Below, one piece after another: positions 6,901-14,638 of a DNA stretch of 38,182 bases (position 1 is its first letter; each line of letters begins with the position of its first letter). Position numbers and translations under genes: made by a program. Source of the DNA: Oscillospiraceae bacterium (lineage in GTDB: Bacteria > Bacillota > Clostridia > Oscillospirales > Ruminococcaceae); the NCBI GenBank assembly GCA_900768735.1, contig CAAGDZ010000015.1:1-38182 (forward strand), given 5' to 3'. The notes beneath the pieces are model-generated. The model did not search any database. It worked only from the letters and a program-made list of their open reading frames with translations, and was not told the origin of the DNA.

Positions 6901-7368
6901 TTATTCCGTTTCCTCTGCGGCAACTACCTCGCTGTTGGTACTGTCGCCGCCGTTGTCCTCCTCGGTTTCGGCGGAAACCTCACCGTCGGTACTGTCAATA
7001 CTGTTTTCCTCGGAGGTTTCGGCAGGAGCCTCGCCGTCGCTGTTATCGTCTGCTGTGATGTCGCTATCTTCTGTTTCGACATTCATTACAGCAGTTTCGT
7101 CGGCTTCGGCGGATTCCTCGGTATCAAACATAGGCGGCTCCGGCTCGGGTTCAGGTTCGGGCATTTCCTCAAGCAGCTTTTCAAGCTCATTGAGTTTTGC
7201 ACGCCATTCTTTACGGTCGGCAATCTTCTCTGCGAAAGGGGCGGTTTCCTCCCCGTTCATTAAAGCCTCGGTGACCTTTAATGCAATATAATCGCTGTCC
7301 TTAAGCAGGATTTTGAGTGCATTAATCTCCCCAATGATTTCCTCGCGTGTCATTGTTGTTTCGTTCAT
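6901..7368 (-). CDS. Acidic phage protein with coiled-coil N-terminus
   Basis: 155 residues. The N-terminal third (TREEIIGEINALKILLKDSD ... KEWRAKLNELEKLLEEM) is a helical hairpin of a kind often seen near phage fibre genes. After a PEPEPEPEPP linker, the C-terminal half is extremely acidic and repetitive (EDSDITADDNSDGEAPAETS, then similar units). The low-complexity tail is recent-looking and may vary between relatives. It lies between the RT and the lysis genes. No catalytic motif is visible and the function is unknown. Confidence 0.68.
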   Translation of the reverse strand: MNETTMTREEIIGEINALKILLKDSDYIALKVTEALMNGEETAPFAEKIADRKEWRAKLNELEKLLEEMPEPEPEPEPPMFDTEESAEADETAVMNVETEDSDITADDNSDGEAPAETSEENSIDSTDGEVSAETEEDNGGDSTNSEVVAAEETE

Positions 7369-7374
7369 GGTTTT

Positions 7375-8586
7375 TTACCTCGTTTCTTTTTTTATTGCCC
7401 ATGGTTTATAGCCAAAAAGACTATAAAACAATTGGTCCATACTGTGGATTGAACGGTACGCATCGCGCGTTTTCATAGAACCGCGCCAAGACATATAGGA
7501 TTGTGATACCTGCTCAAGGGTCATTTCTCCTTTGTCGTACAGGCGCTTTTGTTTTTTAAGCTTTCGCCGCTCCCTGACTATTGCGCTATGGTCCGGCTTT
7601 TTAATAACCTTTCCTGTTTCGGTCAAAAAGTATTTGGTTTTCAAAAAGGTGAAACCGTGCGAAAGCTTAATGATTTGAGTTTTCTTAGGATTTACAATAA
7701 TGCCCCATTTTTCGTATTCTTCAAAAAGCTTTTTCAGAAAATATCTTGCTTCCTCTTTGGTACGAAAAATGTCATAGCCGTCGTCCATATAACGGTTATA
7801 GTATTTATGGCGCCATTGGTCTTTAATCGTGTGGTCGATTTGATTTGGAAAAGCTATTGCAAATATCTGACTGTCCTCAGGTCCGATATACAGCCCGCGT
7901 CCTTTGTCGGCGTCAGATTTATATGGATTAGAGGAGTGGACAAAACTTTTTGCAAGAGCATTAAGCTTGTTATCTTTAATGTAACGGTCGATATGTAAGC
8001 ATAATTTATCGTGAGGTATATTACCGAAATAGTTCTTGAAATCTATCACTACAATATACCCCTCATTACTGCCCGTTTCATTGTAATATCTATGTAGGTG
8101 AGTTTCGCACCTATCCGCAGAAAATGATACGCCTTTTCCTTTTAACGACGCGCCATTATCGTATATCAAATTGTGTGAAAGAATTGGAACGAGCGCATTA
8201 GTGCATACGGAGCGCCTTAATACACGGTCAGAATAGTGCAGACTATGAATATCGCGGCGTTTACCGCGTTCAATTATCGAAAAGGAATAATATCCCTTGC
8301 ACTGATACTTTCCGCTGTAAAGTTCTCTTGACTGCATAGCCGAATATTTAAGCATATTTGCCTCATATCGGGCAACAGAGGCTTTCCATAATACGCCTCT
8401 GCGCGACTCTAAATGTGCCTGTAACAGCGCACCCGGACTTGCGACAACATCAAAATTATCATATTGTGCAATTGCCTCGCGCCGTTTTTGTTCGCGTGCA
8501 GTTTTTCGGCGCCAATAACGGGCTTCGTGTCGTTCTTCAGATGTCATATAATTTATACCTCGCGGAGTGTTATTGTAGGGGCGCAT
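7375..8586 (-). CDS. DGR reverse transcriptase
   Basis: This 403-residue RT copies the template-repeat RNA into cDNA with errors at adenine. Visible motifs are the first catalytic Asp in IDFKNYF (181-187), IGPEDSQ (234-240) and YMDD (266-269). The (I/V/L)GxxxSQ form of the central motif separates DGR RTs from group II intron RTs, which carry QGxxxSP. No maturase or endonuclease domain follows, and the length is normal for the family. ATG 8586 is chosen because AAAGGAG lies 6 nt upstream; an earlier in-frame ATG at 8613 has none. The gene follows target 1, avd and the template repeat in the classic order. An internal terminator at 8695-8724 probably limits its expression. Confidence 0.95.
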   Translation of the reverse strand: MRPYNNTPRGINYMTSEERHEARYWRRKTAREQKRREAIAQYDNFDVVASPGALLQAHLESRRGVLWKASVARYEANMLKYSAMQSRELYSGKYQCKGYYSFSIIERGKRRDIHSLHYSDRVLRRSVCTNALVPILSHNLIYDNGASLKGKGVSFSADRCETHLHRYYNETGSNEGYIVVIDFKNYFGNIPHDKLCLHIDRYIKDNKLNALAKSFVHSSNPYKSDADKGRGLYIGPEDSQIFAIAFPNQIDHTIKDQWRHKYYNRYMDDGYDIFRTKEEARYFLKKLFEEYEKWGIIVNPKKTQIIKLSHGFTFLKTKYFLTETGKVIKKPDHSAIVRERRKLKKQKRLYDKGEMTLEQVSQSYMSWRGSMKTRDAYRSIHSMDQLFYSLFGYKPWAIKKETR

Positions 8587-8694
8587 TGTGTTCTCCTTTG
8601 CGATAATAGCCATGTAAACGGGTACTCGCCGGGGTTCCTCCGGCTCTATCGCCTATCCCCGCCCATGCAAGCAGCGTCCGGCTAATCGCGTCAA

Positions 8695-8724
8695 GAAAAG
8701 CGCCGTTATATGACAAGCGGCGCT
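8695..8724 (-). terminator. Intrinsic terminator between template repeat and RT
   Basis: AGCGCCG (8699-8705) pairs with CGGCGCT (8718-8724). On the minus strand the stem is followed by TTTTC. It would end a template RNA about 140 nt past the template repeat and reduce RT expression. The rest of 8587-8836 holds no gene. Confidence 0.6.
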
Positions 8725-8836
8725 GTATATATTTATCCTTTTCGGGACGGTTATCCTCTCCTTCCGTAAATAAAAAAAATAACGAGCTTGATTTCAGCTA
8801 TAAGCTTACTTTAAACTTGCAAGGCCGTTGGTATTT

Positions 8837-8970
8837 CGGAATCAGACGGGCGCGGCAATGTTACCGTTGGAGGCGTTGTTGTTGTTGCAATTGCCGTTGT
8901 TGTTGACATTGCACCAATTCGAGGAGTTACCCGAATAAGGTGAGAGCAACCACCAATTGTTACGGCTGCC
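8837..8970 (-). ncRNA. DGR template repeat (TR)
   Basis: This is the non-coding master copy for both variable repeats. Read on the minus strand in the target frame it is packed with Asn codons (15 AAC/AAT), including runs NNN and NNNN, in NSSNWCNVNNNGNCNNNN. Adenine mutagenesis of AAY can reach 15 amino acids and no stop codon, which is the usual DGR design. In that frame it also contains a TGA where both VRs have TGC. The functional RNA probably extends from the end of avd through to the terminator at 8695. Confidence 0.94.
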
Positions 8971-9006
8971 AAAGCAAAGAGTGCAGAGAATAACCACTGA
9001 AATATT

Positions 9007-9468
9007 TTATTGTCTTAGTAATTTGGTTTTGCGCTTGCACCCGCGTAAAAGTTCTTCCTCGCGGATCATCAAGGCAGTTATAAGCGCAATATGTTTATTT
9101 ATGCGGATTTTATTATTATACCTCGCGTCGGTTTTATCGACTACAAGTAATGTGTCTTTCCACAGGTCGTTTACCGCACTTTGCAGTCGTAAATAAATCG
9201 GGTCGAGATAATCAATAGCCGCCTGAAATAAATCTTTGCGCTGCATAACTTGTTCGGGAGTGTATGCGTATATCTTATTTGCTTTCACATAAGTATCAAT
9301 CATACACTGCATAAGGTTTATAATCGGGTAGGTATATATCATACGCTGCCGCTTCGGTATATTCTTTTCGTTCATGAGGAAAGAACGCAGTTCGTGTAGC
9401 AAGTCCTGACCTGTTTTGAAAAATTCCATATCAGATGTTTTTCTGAATCTTGCAAGAACATTACTCAT
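9007..9468 (-). CDS. avd: DGR accessory variability determinant (Avd-like four-helix protein)
   Basis: 153 residues, helical throughout and basic (VLARFRKTSDMEFFKTGQDL ... RKTKLLRQ). ATG 9468 follows GGAGG at 10 nt. Its length, charge and position between the variable gene and the template repeat match Avd/bAvd. Avd forms a barrel-like pentamer that binds the RT and template RNA and is essential for retrohoming in the Bordetella phage. The assignment rests on context plus helical, basic character; primary sequence similarity was not computed. Confidence 0.85.
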   Translation of the reverse strand: MSNVLARFRKTSDMEFFKTGQDLLHELRSFLMNEKNIPKRQRMIYTYPIINLMQCMIDTYVKANKIYAYTPEQVMQRKDLFQAAIDYLDPIYLRLQSAVNDLWKDTLLVVDKTDARYNNKIRINKHIALITALMIREEELLRGCKRKTKLLRQ

Positions 9469-9486
9469 ATAGTTTTTACCTCCTGA

Positions 9487-9507
9487 CCGCGCCCACAAGG
9501 GGCGCGG
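9487..9507 (-). other. DGR target hairpin downstream of VR1
   Basis: The same 8-bp stem and 5-nt loop as at 443-463 (CCGCGCCC / GGGCGCGG), 12 nt past the stop codon of target 1 and about 19 nt past the end of VR1 identity. No T-run follows on either strand, which argues against a terminator and for the DGR target-recognition role. Confidence 0.75.
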
Positions 9508-9519
9508 AACCTAAAAGAT

Positions 9520-10422
9520 TTATACACGGAAGCAGACGGGCGCGGCAAGGTAACCGTAGGAGGCGCTGCTGTTGTAGCAAAGGCCGTCGCCGTAGACAGC
9601 GCACCAACCCGAGGAGTCACCCGAATAAGGCGAGAGCAACCACCAATGGCCACGGCTGCCGTTTCTGAATTTAAGACGGTTCATATTTCCTGCGAAAAGA
9701 GGGTACTGCAAGCCTGAGCCGCCTGCCGAAAAGCCCTTGCCGCCCCATATAGGAGTACCGTACACCTCGCACTCGTCGGGGAGCCATAACTTACCGATAT
9801 TAGCCCAGCCCCATTGATTATCGTCGGTAAGCAAGCCAGACGCACTATATCTTTTTGGCAGTAAAAATCGCTTTTCGATAATAACGTTTTTAAGCGCCTC
9901 GGGTAAGTAATAATATACGCCGTCTGCGGTATAATCAACATCAACCGTTTCAGGATTTACAGCAGTTCCATTAGGTACGCTGCCCGATAACGAGTTGAGG
10001 TAAAGATAAAAGTCAGAAGCGAGCCACGGGTGATTTTGATTTGTGGTACCGTTGTTGTAGTTGACCTTATTTATGGGGTGCAGGGTAGGCCATAATTCTT
10101 TGCATATAAAGTCGATATGCGAGCCTACAGTAGTATCGCTGTAATACTTGTATGTGTTAATTCCCGCTATCTGCGCATTTAAGGTTACGCCGTTTGTGGT
10201 AGTAAAGGGGATATAATCTCCTACATGAATTCCTGTAAAATCCTCTGCGGATATACGAGCTTTTATCCAAGCCCACGGATTTCCGTTATAAGGAGCCGCC
10301 GCAATTTCATTCTCGAATTTTGTAGCAAGATTTTCACCTGCATAAACACGGTCCTGTCCTGCTCCTAAAAGCGAGTGCTGTTCTCCGCCATTAATCGTCA
10401 TACGATCAACATAAATAGCCAT
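9520..10422 (-). CDS. DGR target protein 1, variable tail-tip/receptor-binding protein
   Basis: This 300-residue protein is the cis target of the DGR. The N-terminal two thirds form a structural body (MAIYVDRMTINGGEQHSLLG ...). The C-terminal part has a CLec/DUF6273-like core: WGWANIGKLWLPDECEVYG, then WWLLSPYSGDSSGW and AAPVCFRV. The last 45 or so residues are encoded by VR1 and are hypervariable. It lies directly after a fibre-adaptor-like gene in the tail module, so it is probably displayed on the tail tip and determines host range, as Mtd does in Bordetella phage BPP-1. ATG 10422 follows GGAGG at 8 nt. Virion location is inferred from gene order. Confidence 0.9.
   Translation of the reverse strand: MAIYVDRMTINGGEQHSLLGAGQDRVYAGENLATKFENEIAAAPYNGNPWAWIKARISAEDFTGIHVGDYIPFTTTNGVTLNAQIAGINTYKYYSDTTVGSHIDFICKELWPTLHPINKVNYNNGTTNQNHPWLASDFYLYLNSLSGSVPNGTAVNPETVDVDYTADGVYYYLPEALKNVIIEKRFLLPKRYSASGLLTDDNQWGWANIGKLWLPDECEVYGTPIWGGKGFSAGGSGLQYPLFAGNMNRLKFRNGSRGHWWLLSPYSGDSSGWCAVYGDGLCYNSSASYGYLAAPVCFRV
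9527..9660 (-). repeat. DGR variable repeat 1 (VR1)
   Basis: 134 bp align without gaps to the template at 8837-8970. I count 22 differences, every one at a template adenine (plus-strand T), with changes to all three other bases. Identity stops at 9660/8970. In protein terms, Asn-rich template positions become SSGWCAVYGDGL and CYNSSASYGYL. Confidence 0.95.
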
Positions 10423-10425
10423 TTT

Positions 10426-10947
10426 TTAAACCTCCGTATTCTTAATATTTATGCTTAATAACCCGTTGCTTATTGTAGCTGATACGGGTAATTGTGATAC
10501 GGGGATTTCCCCGTTATCGTTCAGACTTGCAACATATCCTGCTTGACCGATATTATCTTTTACAAGAATATCCTCCGCAGCTATGCCGCCGTTTGCTATG
10601 CCGCCGCCTGAGTTAAATACCGCAATTCTGCCCTCGGGAACGCCCGGCAGCTTATCGACTTTACCGCTTATGTCAGGTCCGAGCGGAATCCATTGAGCTG
10701 TACCCTCGTATTCGCCCCATGCATATTCTGAGCCGCTAATTTCCGTACCCTCTGTGCCTTTATACTTGACCGTGTATGTGTAACCGAGTTCCTTTTCCAC
10801 ATTATCAAGGTCTGCATAATAGTCAACCTGTCCTATATACCGCATACCTTTAGGAAATGCGGCAATTATCGTGTTGACATAAGCCATAGCGCGTTTATAC
10901 GCATTCTCTGCCATAACAATTGCGTATAAAACTGACTGCTGATCCAT
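10426..10947 (-). CDS. Tail fibre/adaptor protein
   Basis: 173 residues. An N-terminal helix (SVLYAIVMAENAYKRAMAYV) is followed by GMRYIGQVDYYADLDNVEKE and WGEYEGTAQWIPLGPDISGK, which recalls the small beta domains that join phage fibres to baseplates. The rest is Gly-rich and fibre-like. It sits 4 nt before DGR target 1, so it may be the adaptor that holds the variable protein. ATG 10947 follows AGGAGG at 8 nt. Confidence 0.72.
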   Translation of the reverse strand: MDQQSVLYAIVMAENAYKRAMAYVNTIIAAFPKGMRYIGQVDYYADLDNVEKELGYTYTVKYKGTEGTEISGSEYAWGEYEGTAQWIPLGPDISGKVDKLPGVPEGRIAVFNSGGGIANGGIAAEDILVKDNIGQAGYVASLNDNGEIPVSQLPVSATISNGLLSINIKNTEV

Positions 10948-10963
10948 GGTATAGCCTCCTTTC

Positions 10964-11197
10964 CTATTGAGCTACGAATTTTCCCGATTCGTCAGCAAGA
11001 TAAACCTTGTTCGGGGAGCTGTTTACAACATACAGCATTGACATAGGCGCAAAAGTATCTTTTGCGGATAAGCCCTCGACATTGGAACCGTCCACGGGTA
11101 AAATAGCGGGTAACGTATCAGCTGCTATTATAACGCGCACAATTCGGTTTCCCTGCGGTCCTATGCTTACGACCTCAACGGGTGCTGCGAGTTTCAT
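10964..11197 (-). CDS. Small tail-module protein, 77 aa
   Basis: Starts at ATG 11197, preceded by GGAAG. The sequence is hydrophilic and beta-rich (VEVVSIGPQGNRIVRVIIAA ... LYVVNSSPNKVYLADESGKF). Proteins of this size between the baseplate and fibre genes are common but unnamed. It may be a small fibre or decoration component. No family is recognised. Confidence 0.6.
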   Translation of the reverse strand: MKLAAPVEVVSIGPQGNRIVRVIIAADTLPAILPVDGSNVEGLSAKDTFAPMSMLYVVNSSPNKVYLADESGKFVAQ

Positions 11198-11216
11198 AAT
11201 AATCTTCCTTTCTTGT

Positions 11217-11585
11217 TTATTCCTCATCAAGCTCCTGCAATTCGATAAAGCCGCTTAATAAATCAAGGTCCTTATAGGAAAGCCGGATATTTTCTGTTGT
11301 AGGTATTGATATTACGGGAATATCTTCCTCCGTATCAACATCAAGTATCTCATTCAGCCTTTTGACGAATTCGGTTAAGTTTTCGTCCTTAACTTTCCAT
11401 TCTCCCTCGCTTATTTCCTGACCTAACTCCTGTATGAGCTTGTTACGGTTTTCGTCAATAAACTTTAACTCCTTATTTACCTTTGAGAGCATTTTGCTTA
11501 CTCTGTAAAGATATTTAGGGGAAAGTTCGCACCCTGCCAACTTATCAAGTGCAGGTCTTGCTTGTAAGATTGTTCCTAATTTCAT
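11217..11585 (-). CDS. Phage tail-module helical protein, DUF1617-like
   Basis: 122 residues, largely helical (LYRVSKMLSKVNKELKFIDE, NRNKLIQELGQEISEGEWKV). The general pattern, N-terminal MKLGTILQARPALDKLAG then long amphipathic helices, recalls DUF1617 proteins found in the same place in other Firmicute siphophages. That assignment is tentative. ATG 11585 follows AGGAGG. It would form part of the late transcript between baseplate and fibres. Confidence 0.62.
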   Translation of the reverse strand: MKLGTILQARPALDKLAGCELSPKYLYRVSKMLSKVNKELKFIDENRNKLIQELGQEISEGEWKVKDENLTEFVKRLNEILDVDTEEDIPVISIPTTENIRLSYKDLDLLSGFIELQELDEE

Positions 11586-11599
11586 ATTGTGTAGCCTCC

Positions 11600-14248
11600 T
11601 TATCCGGTCATAAGACCGAGATGTATTAATATGTTTGCTAATTTTGATACAGCAGCCGTAACATTAGAACTGCTTATAGAAGAGTACCCAAAAGACTCAC
11701 GAGAGCGCGGGGAATGCCCGAAAAATCCTATAGAGCTATAACTTGAACCGATTGTTGCATTTCCGCTTACTGATAAATTACCCGAGGAGTAAATATTTCC
11801 TGCGTATAATGAGAGGGAGCCGAAATCAACGCTGGATCTTGATAACGAATAGCTGCCGCCGCCAAAATATAGAGTGTTTGCGGTAACACCGCCCGAAACG
11901 CTAAGGGAAGATAAACCGCTGATTGATGATGTGGAAATACTATTAACGCTCAATGTGGTAGCGTTTATTGTTGACGCTGAAATAGTAGTGACGTTAAGAG
12001 TTTTTATGTATGCGGCTGTCCACCAATAGTAATACTCGCCAAGCGACCACCCGGAGTCATTAACGTTAGGGCTAAAGGATTTACTGTTAAAATTCACAGC
12101 TATGCCTGTTGTACCGTTGTAATCATACCCCATATAAATGGTTGCCGAAGAAAACAATTGAATATGACTGAAACATTGATTTGATACGCCGTCGCAGCCG
12201 ATATACAACCTGTTAAAATAGGACCCGGTAATAACCGGATATGACGTATCTCCGACTTTTGTATATAGCGTATACATTTTTATATTCGACGCATCAATTA
12301 AATCTGCGCGGATAGTACCGGAGGTTATATTTGACGCATTTAAATTGGTGATATTAACTATAGAGGCGTCAATTGTACCTGTTTTGATATTATCCCCATT
12401 TATAGTAGTGCTTCCTGCGTTAGAAAGAGAGTCGAATGTAACCATACCTGAAAACTTTATCGTCTTGCTTGATAATTCCGTACCGTTTGCAGATAGGGTT
12501 AAAACCGAGGATTCCTCGCCGTTTTTTACCGAAAGGGAAATGCCGCTAATGGCATTTGCTGTTATCATTGCCGCTTGTTCAGCGGTAGTACCTGTAATTA
12601 CTCCATGGGATAGTACAGCACCGCCGCTTGACAGCTCTATGGTTGATACTAAATTTTGCCCTTTTTGTTTTGTATCAACCAATATTTCAAGACCGTCAAT
12701 AGTGTGCTGAATGGCGGAGGTAATTTTATTTTCGGTTTCCTCGGTAGTAGAATAATCGGTTAGGTCAATTCTGTTTGCGGATATTGTACCCGTCTTTATA
12801 TTATCTCCGTTGATTATCGTTGCACCTGATGTAGATAGGTCATTAAAAGTAACCATACCCATTATGTCAACATCTGCGGTAATGGTATATTTACCTGTTG
12901 TAGTGTTGAAATATATACGGTCAACCCAGCCCGATTCCTCGTCGTATGACTGCATAGAGAACGTGGAGGCGTTTGCGGTAAGCCGGGCAGTTATAAGGTC
13001 ATTTACAACAAGTTCGCTTACAAAGCCCTCCGCGCGCGTTATGCGGTTGCCGAAATAAGTCTGATTAGTCTTAAGGGTGCGCTTTAAGCTTAAATCCCGC
13101 GGAGATATGAAAGGATATTCTTCTTCCGTTTCCTCTTCTGCGCCCGCCGATATATTGCAGGTGCAGCTTACGGAACAATTCATCACAATGGTTTGCAGTA
13201 CAACGGTATGTAAAGTGCCGTCCCGCGCATTAAATGAGATTGTGTCGCCCAATTCCAAGCAGGGATTGAGATATGCGGTTTGTAAATCATACGGCTCATA
13301 AACTGCCCCGTACAGCACCGACTGATTTGGTATGTTAAGGTTTCCGTTTATTATTTCGCCGTATAATAATTTAAGGCAGCCGTTTTGGATTGCCGCGGCG
13401 GCTATGTCAAGACAGCCATTATTCACAGAACTGCTTGACGGATTGCAAAGCGCCGCCGCTACCCCCTGTGTAGCGTAGTCACACCGAACGCTTATAGTCA
13501 TTCCCGTGTCGTCGCCTGATGTGAATTGATTTTCCGCATCATCAACAAGAATTACCCTCGTTATGGTTTGGGGCTTACCCTGTTTTGTGTACGTCCCGTG
13601 CGATAAACCGAGAACCTGCAACGGCTCCAAATCAGGAGCGGTAAATGGTACAAGCCGCAGCTTTCCCGCCTCCGTCATTATCCAACTGCCGCCGTGTACT
13701 GCCGCTATCATTCCGAGAACCTCTGAAATTAAGGTATCATCATTCGGATATGATACAACATAATCTTTTCCTGTGTGGATTTTTGTTCGGGAATCGACAG
13801 GCACTCCCATTATTGAGGATATTTCATTTACAACAGCCGACATGCTCTGCGGCCATTCCGTAAAAACAGATTTATCGCGGTATGTCTGACCTGCCTTTAT
13901 CATATTATCAAGGCAGGTCAGCTTTAACGGGCTTGTACCGCTGCGGGAGGTAATATAGAATTTGCCCTGCGGAACCCAATCTGTTGTTGTGGTACCGTCC
14001 GGGGATTTAAGGCGGCAGTAGGCATTTACAGGAGCCGCTTTAGGTATATCCTCAACCGGGAAAATCGTAACTTGCAGCTGCCCCGTACATACTCTGCCGA
14101 ATGTCGGCGAGTCAAGCAGCGGTTTTGTAATAACGGGCGTGTCTTTTATTCGGTCGTTATAATATACAATACCGTTTATATCGAAACGGTATTCGGTAAC
14201 GTGAGCCGAGGCAAAAAGCGCCGCCCATTTTGCAGGTTGATTTTGCAT
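11600..14248 (-). CDS. Baseplate/tail-associated structural protein with fibre-like C-terminus
   Basis: 882 residues. The N-terminal part (about 1-330) resembles the phage hub or tail-associated structural protein: FDINGIVYYNDRIKDTPVIT, GKFYITSRSGTSPLKLTCLD, LGMIAAVHGGSWIMTEAGKL. The middle has repeated DNIKTGTI and GTIRADLIDASNI units typical of fibre beta-repeats. The C-terminal third is Ser/Thr/Gly-rich (ISASTINATTLSVNSISTSS) and ends in a GFFGHSPRSR segment followed by a short helix, as in tail-spike tips. It probably joins the tail tube to receptor-binding fibres. ATG 14248 overlaps the preceding stop codon. No peptidase motif is visible. Confidence 0.75.
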   Translation of the reverse strand: MQNQPAKWAALFASAHVTEYRFDINGIVYYNDRIKDTPVITKPLLDSPTFGRVCTGQLQVTIFPVEDIPKAAPVNAYCRLKSPDGTTTTDWVPQGKFYITSRSGTSPLKLTCLDNMIKAGQTYRDKSVFTEWPQSMSAVVNEISSIMGVPVDSRTKIHTGKDYVVSYPNDDTLISEVLGMIAAVHGGSWIMTEAGKLRLVPFTAPDLEPLQVLGLSHGTYTKQGKPQTITRVILVDDAENQFTSGDDTGMTISVRCDYATQGVAAALCNPSSSSVNNGCLDIAAAAIQNGCLKLLYGEIINGNLNIPNQSVLYGAVYEPYDLQTAYLNPCLELGDTISFNARDGTLHTVVLQTIVMNCSVSCTCNISAGAEEETEEEYPFISPRDLSLKRTLKTNQTYFGNRITRAEGFVSELVVNDLITARLTANASTFSMQSYDEESGWVDRIYFNTTTGKYTITADVDIMGMVTFNDLSTSGATIINGDNIKTGTISANRIDLTDYSTTEETENKITSAIQHTIDGLEILVDTKQKGQNLVSTIELSSGGAVLSHGVITGTTAEQAAMITANAISGISLSVKNGEESSVLTLSANGTELSSKTIKFSGMVTFDSLSNAGSTTINGDNIKTGTIDASIVNITNLNASNITSGTIRADLIDASNIKMYTLYTKVGDTSYPVITGSYFNRLYIGCDGVSNQCFSHIQLFSSATIYMGYDYNGTTGIAVNFNSKSFSPNVNDSGWSLGEYYYWWTAAYIKTLNVTTISASTINATTLSVNSISTSSISGLSSLSVSGGVTANTLYFGGGSYSLSRSSVDFGSLSLYAGNIYSSGNLSVSGNATIGSSYSSIGFFGHSPRSRESFGYSSISSSNVTAAVSKLANILIHLGLMTG

Positions 14249-14637
14249 TAAACCGTTGCCTCCTTTATGCTGATTAGCGAGAAATTCACATTGTCAACTA
14301 AAACACCGTCTGCGCGAAACTGTTCAATGGCGGCGTCAATAGAGGTATTATAAAAAAGCCGGGTGCATATACCGTCAAGTAAATCAGGGTATGTAACACG
14401 CACGCCATTATCGCCGCCTTGCAAATCCTGTTCAAGCTGCATAGCGATTTCAATAGGCATAGGTCCCATTTTTACCTGTAATTTACGTTGGTGCGAGGTT
14501 ACATTTGTGTGCATAACCTCGCCGTCGTCGCGCCCTGCGTCCTCGTCGTTTGTGTTCTCACGGCTCCACGAAAGACCCGTTTTTTGTTTCACATACGGGG
14601 TATAATCATGACCGTTGATTGTGAATTGACCTGTCAT
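14248..14637 (-). CDS. Tail protein, DUF6711-like
   Basis: 129 residues; ATG 14637 follows GGAGG at 9 nt, 2 nt after the tape measure gene. It begins MTGQFTINGHDYTPYVKQKT and has a beta-rich body ending VNFSLISIKEATV. Proteins of this type follow the tape measure in A118-like phages, in the position of the distal tail protein. The exact role (distal tail or baseplate connector) is inferred from position. Confidence 0.68.
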   Translation of the reverse strand: MTGQFTINGHDYTPYVKQKTGLSWSRENTNDEDAGRDDGEVMHTNVTSHQRKLQVKMGPMPIEIAMQLEQDLQGGDNGVRVTYPDLLDGICTRLFYNTSIDAAIEQFRADGVLVDNVNFSLISIKEATV

Positions 14638-14638
14638 A

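Noticed and set aside
7375..8586. Group II intron or retron reverse transcriptase
   Set aside because: The GxxxSQ motif, absence of maturase/endonuclease domains and presence of TR, VRs and Avd identify a DGR enzyme.
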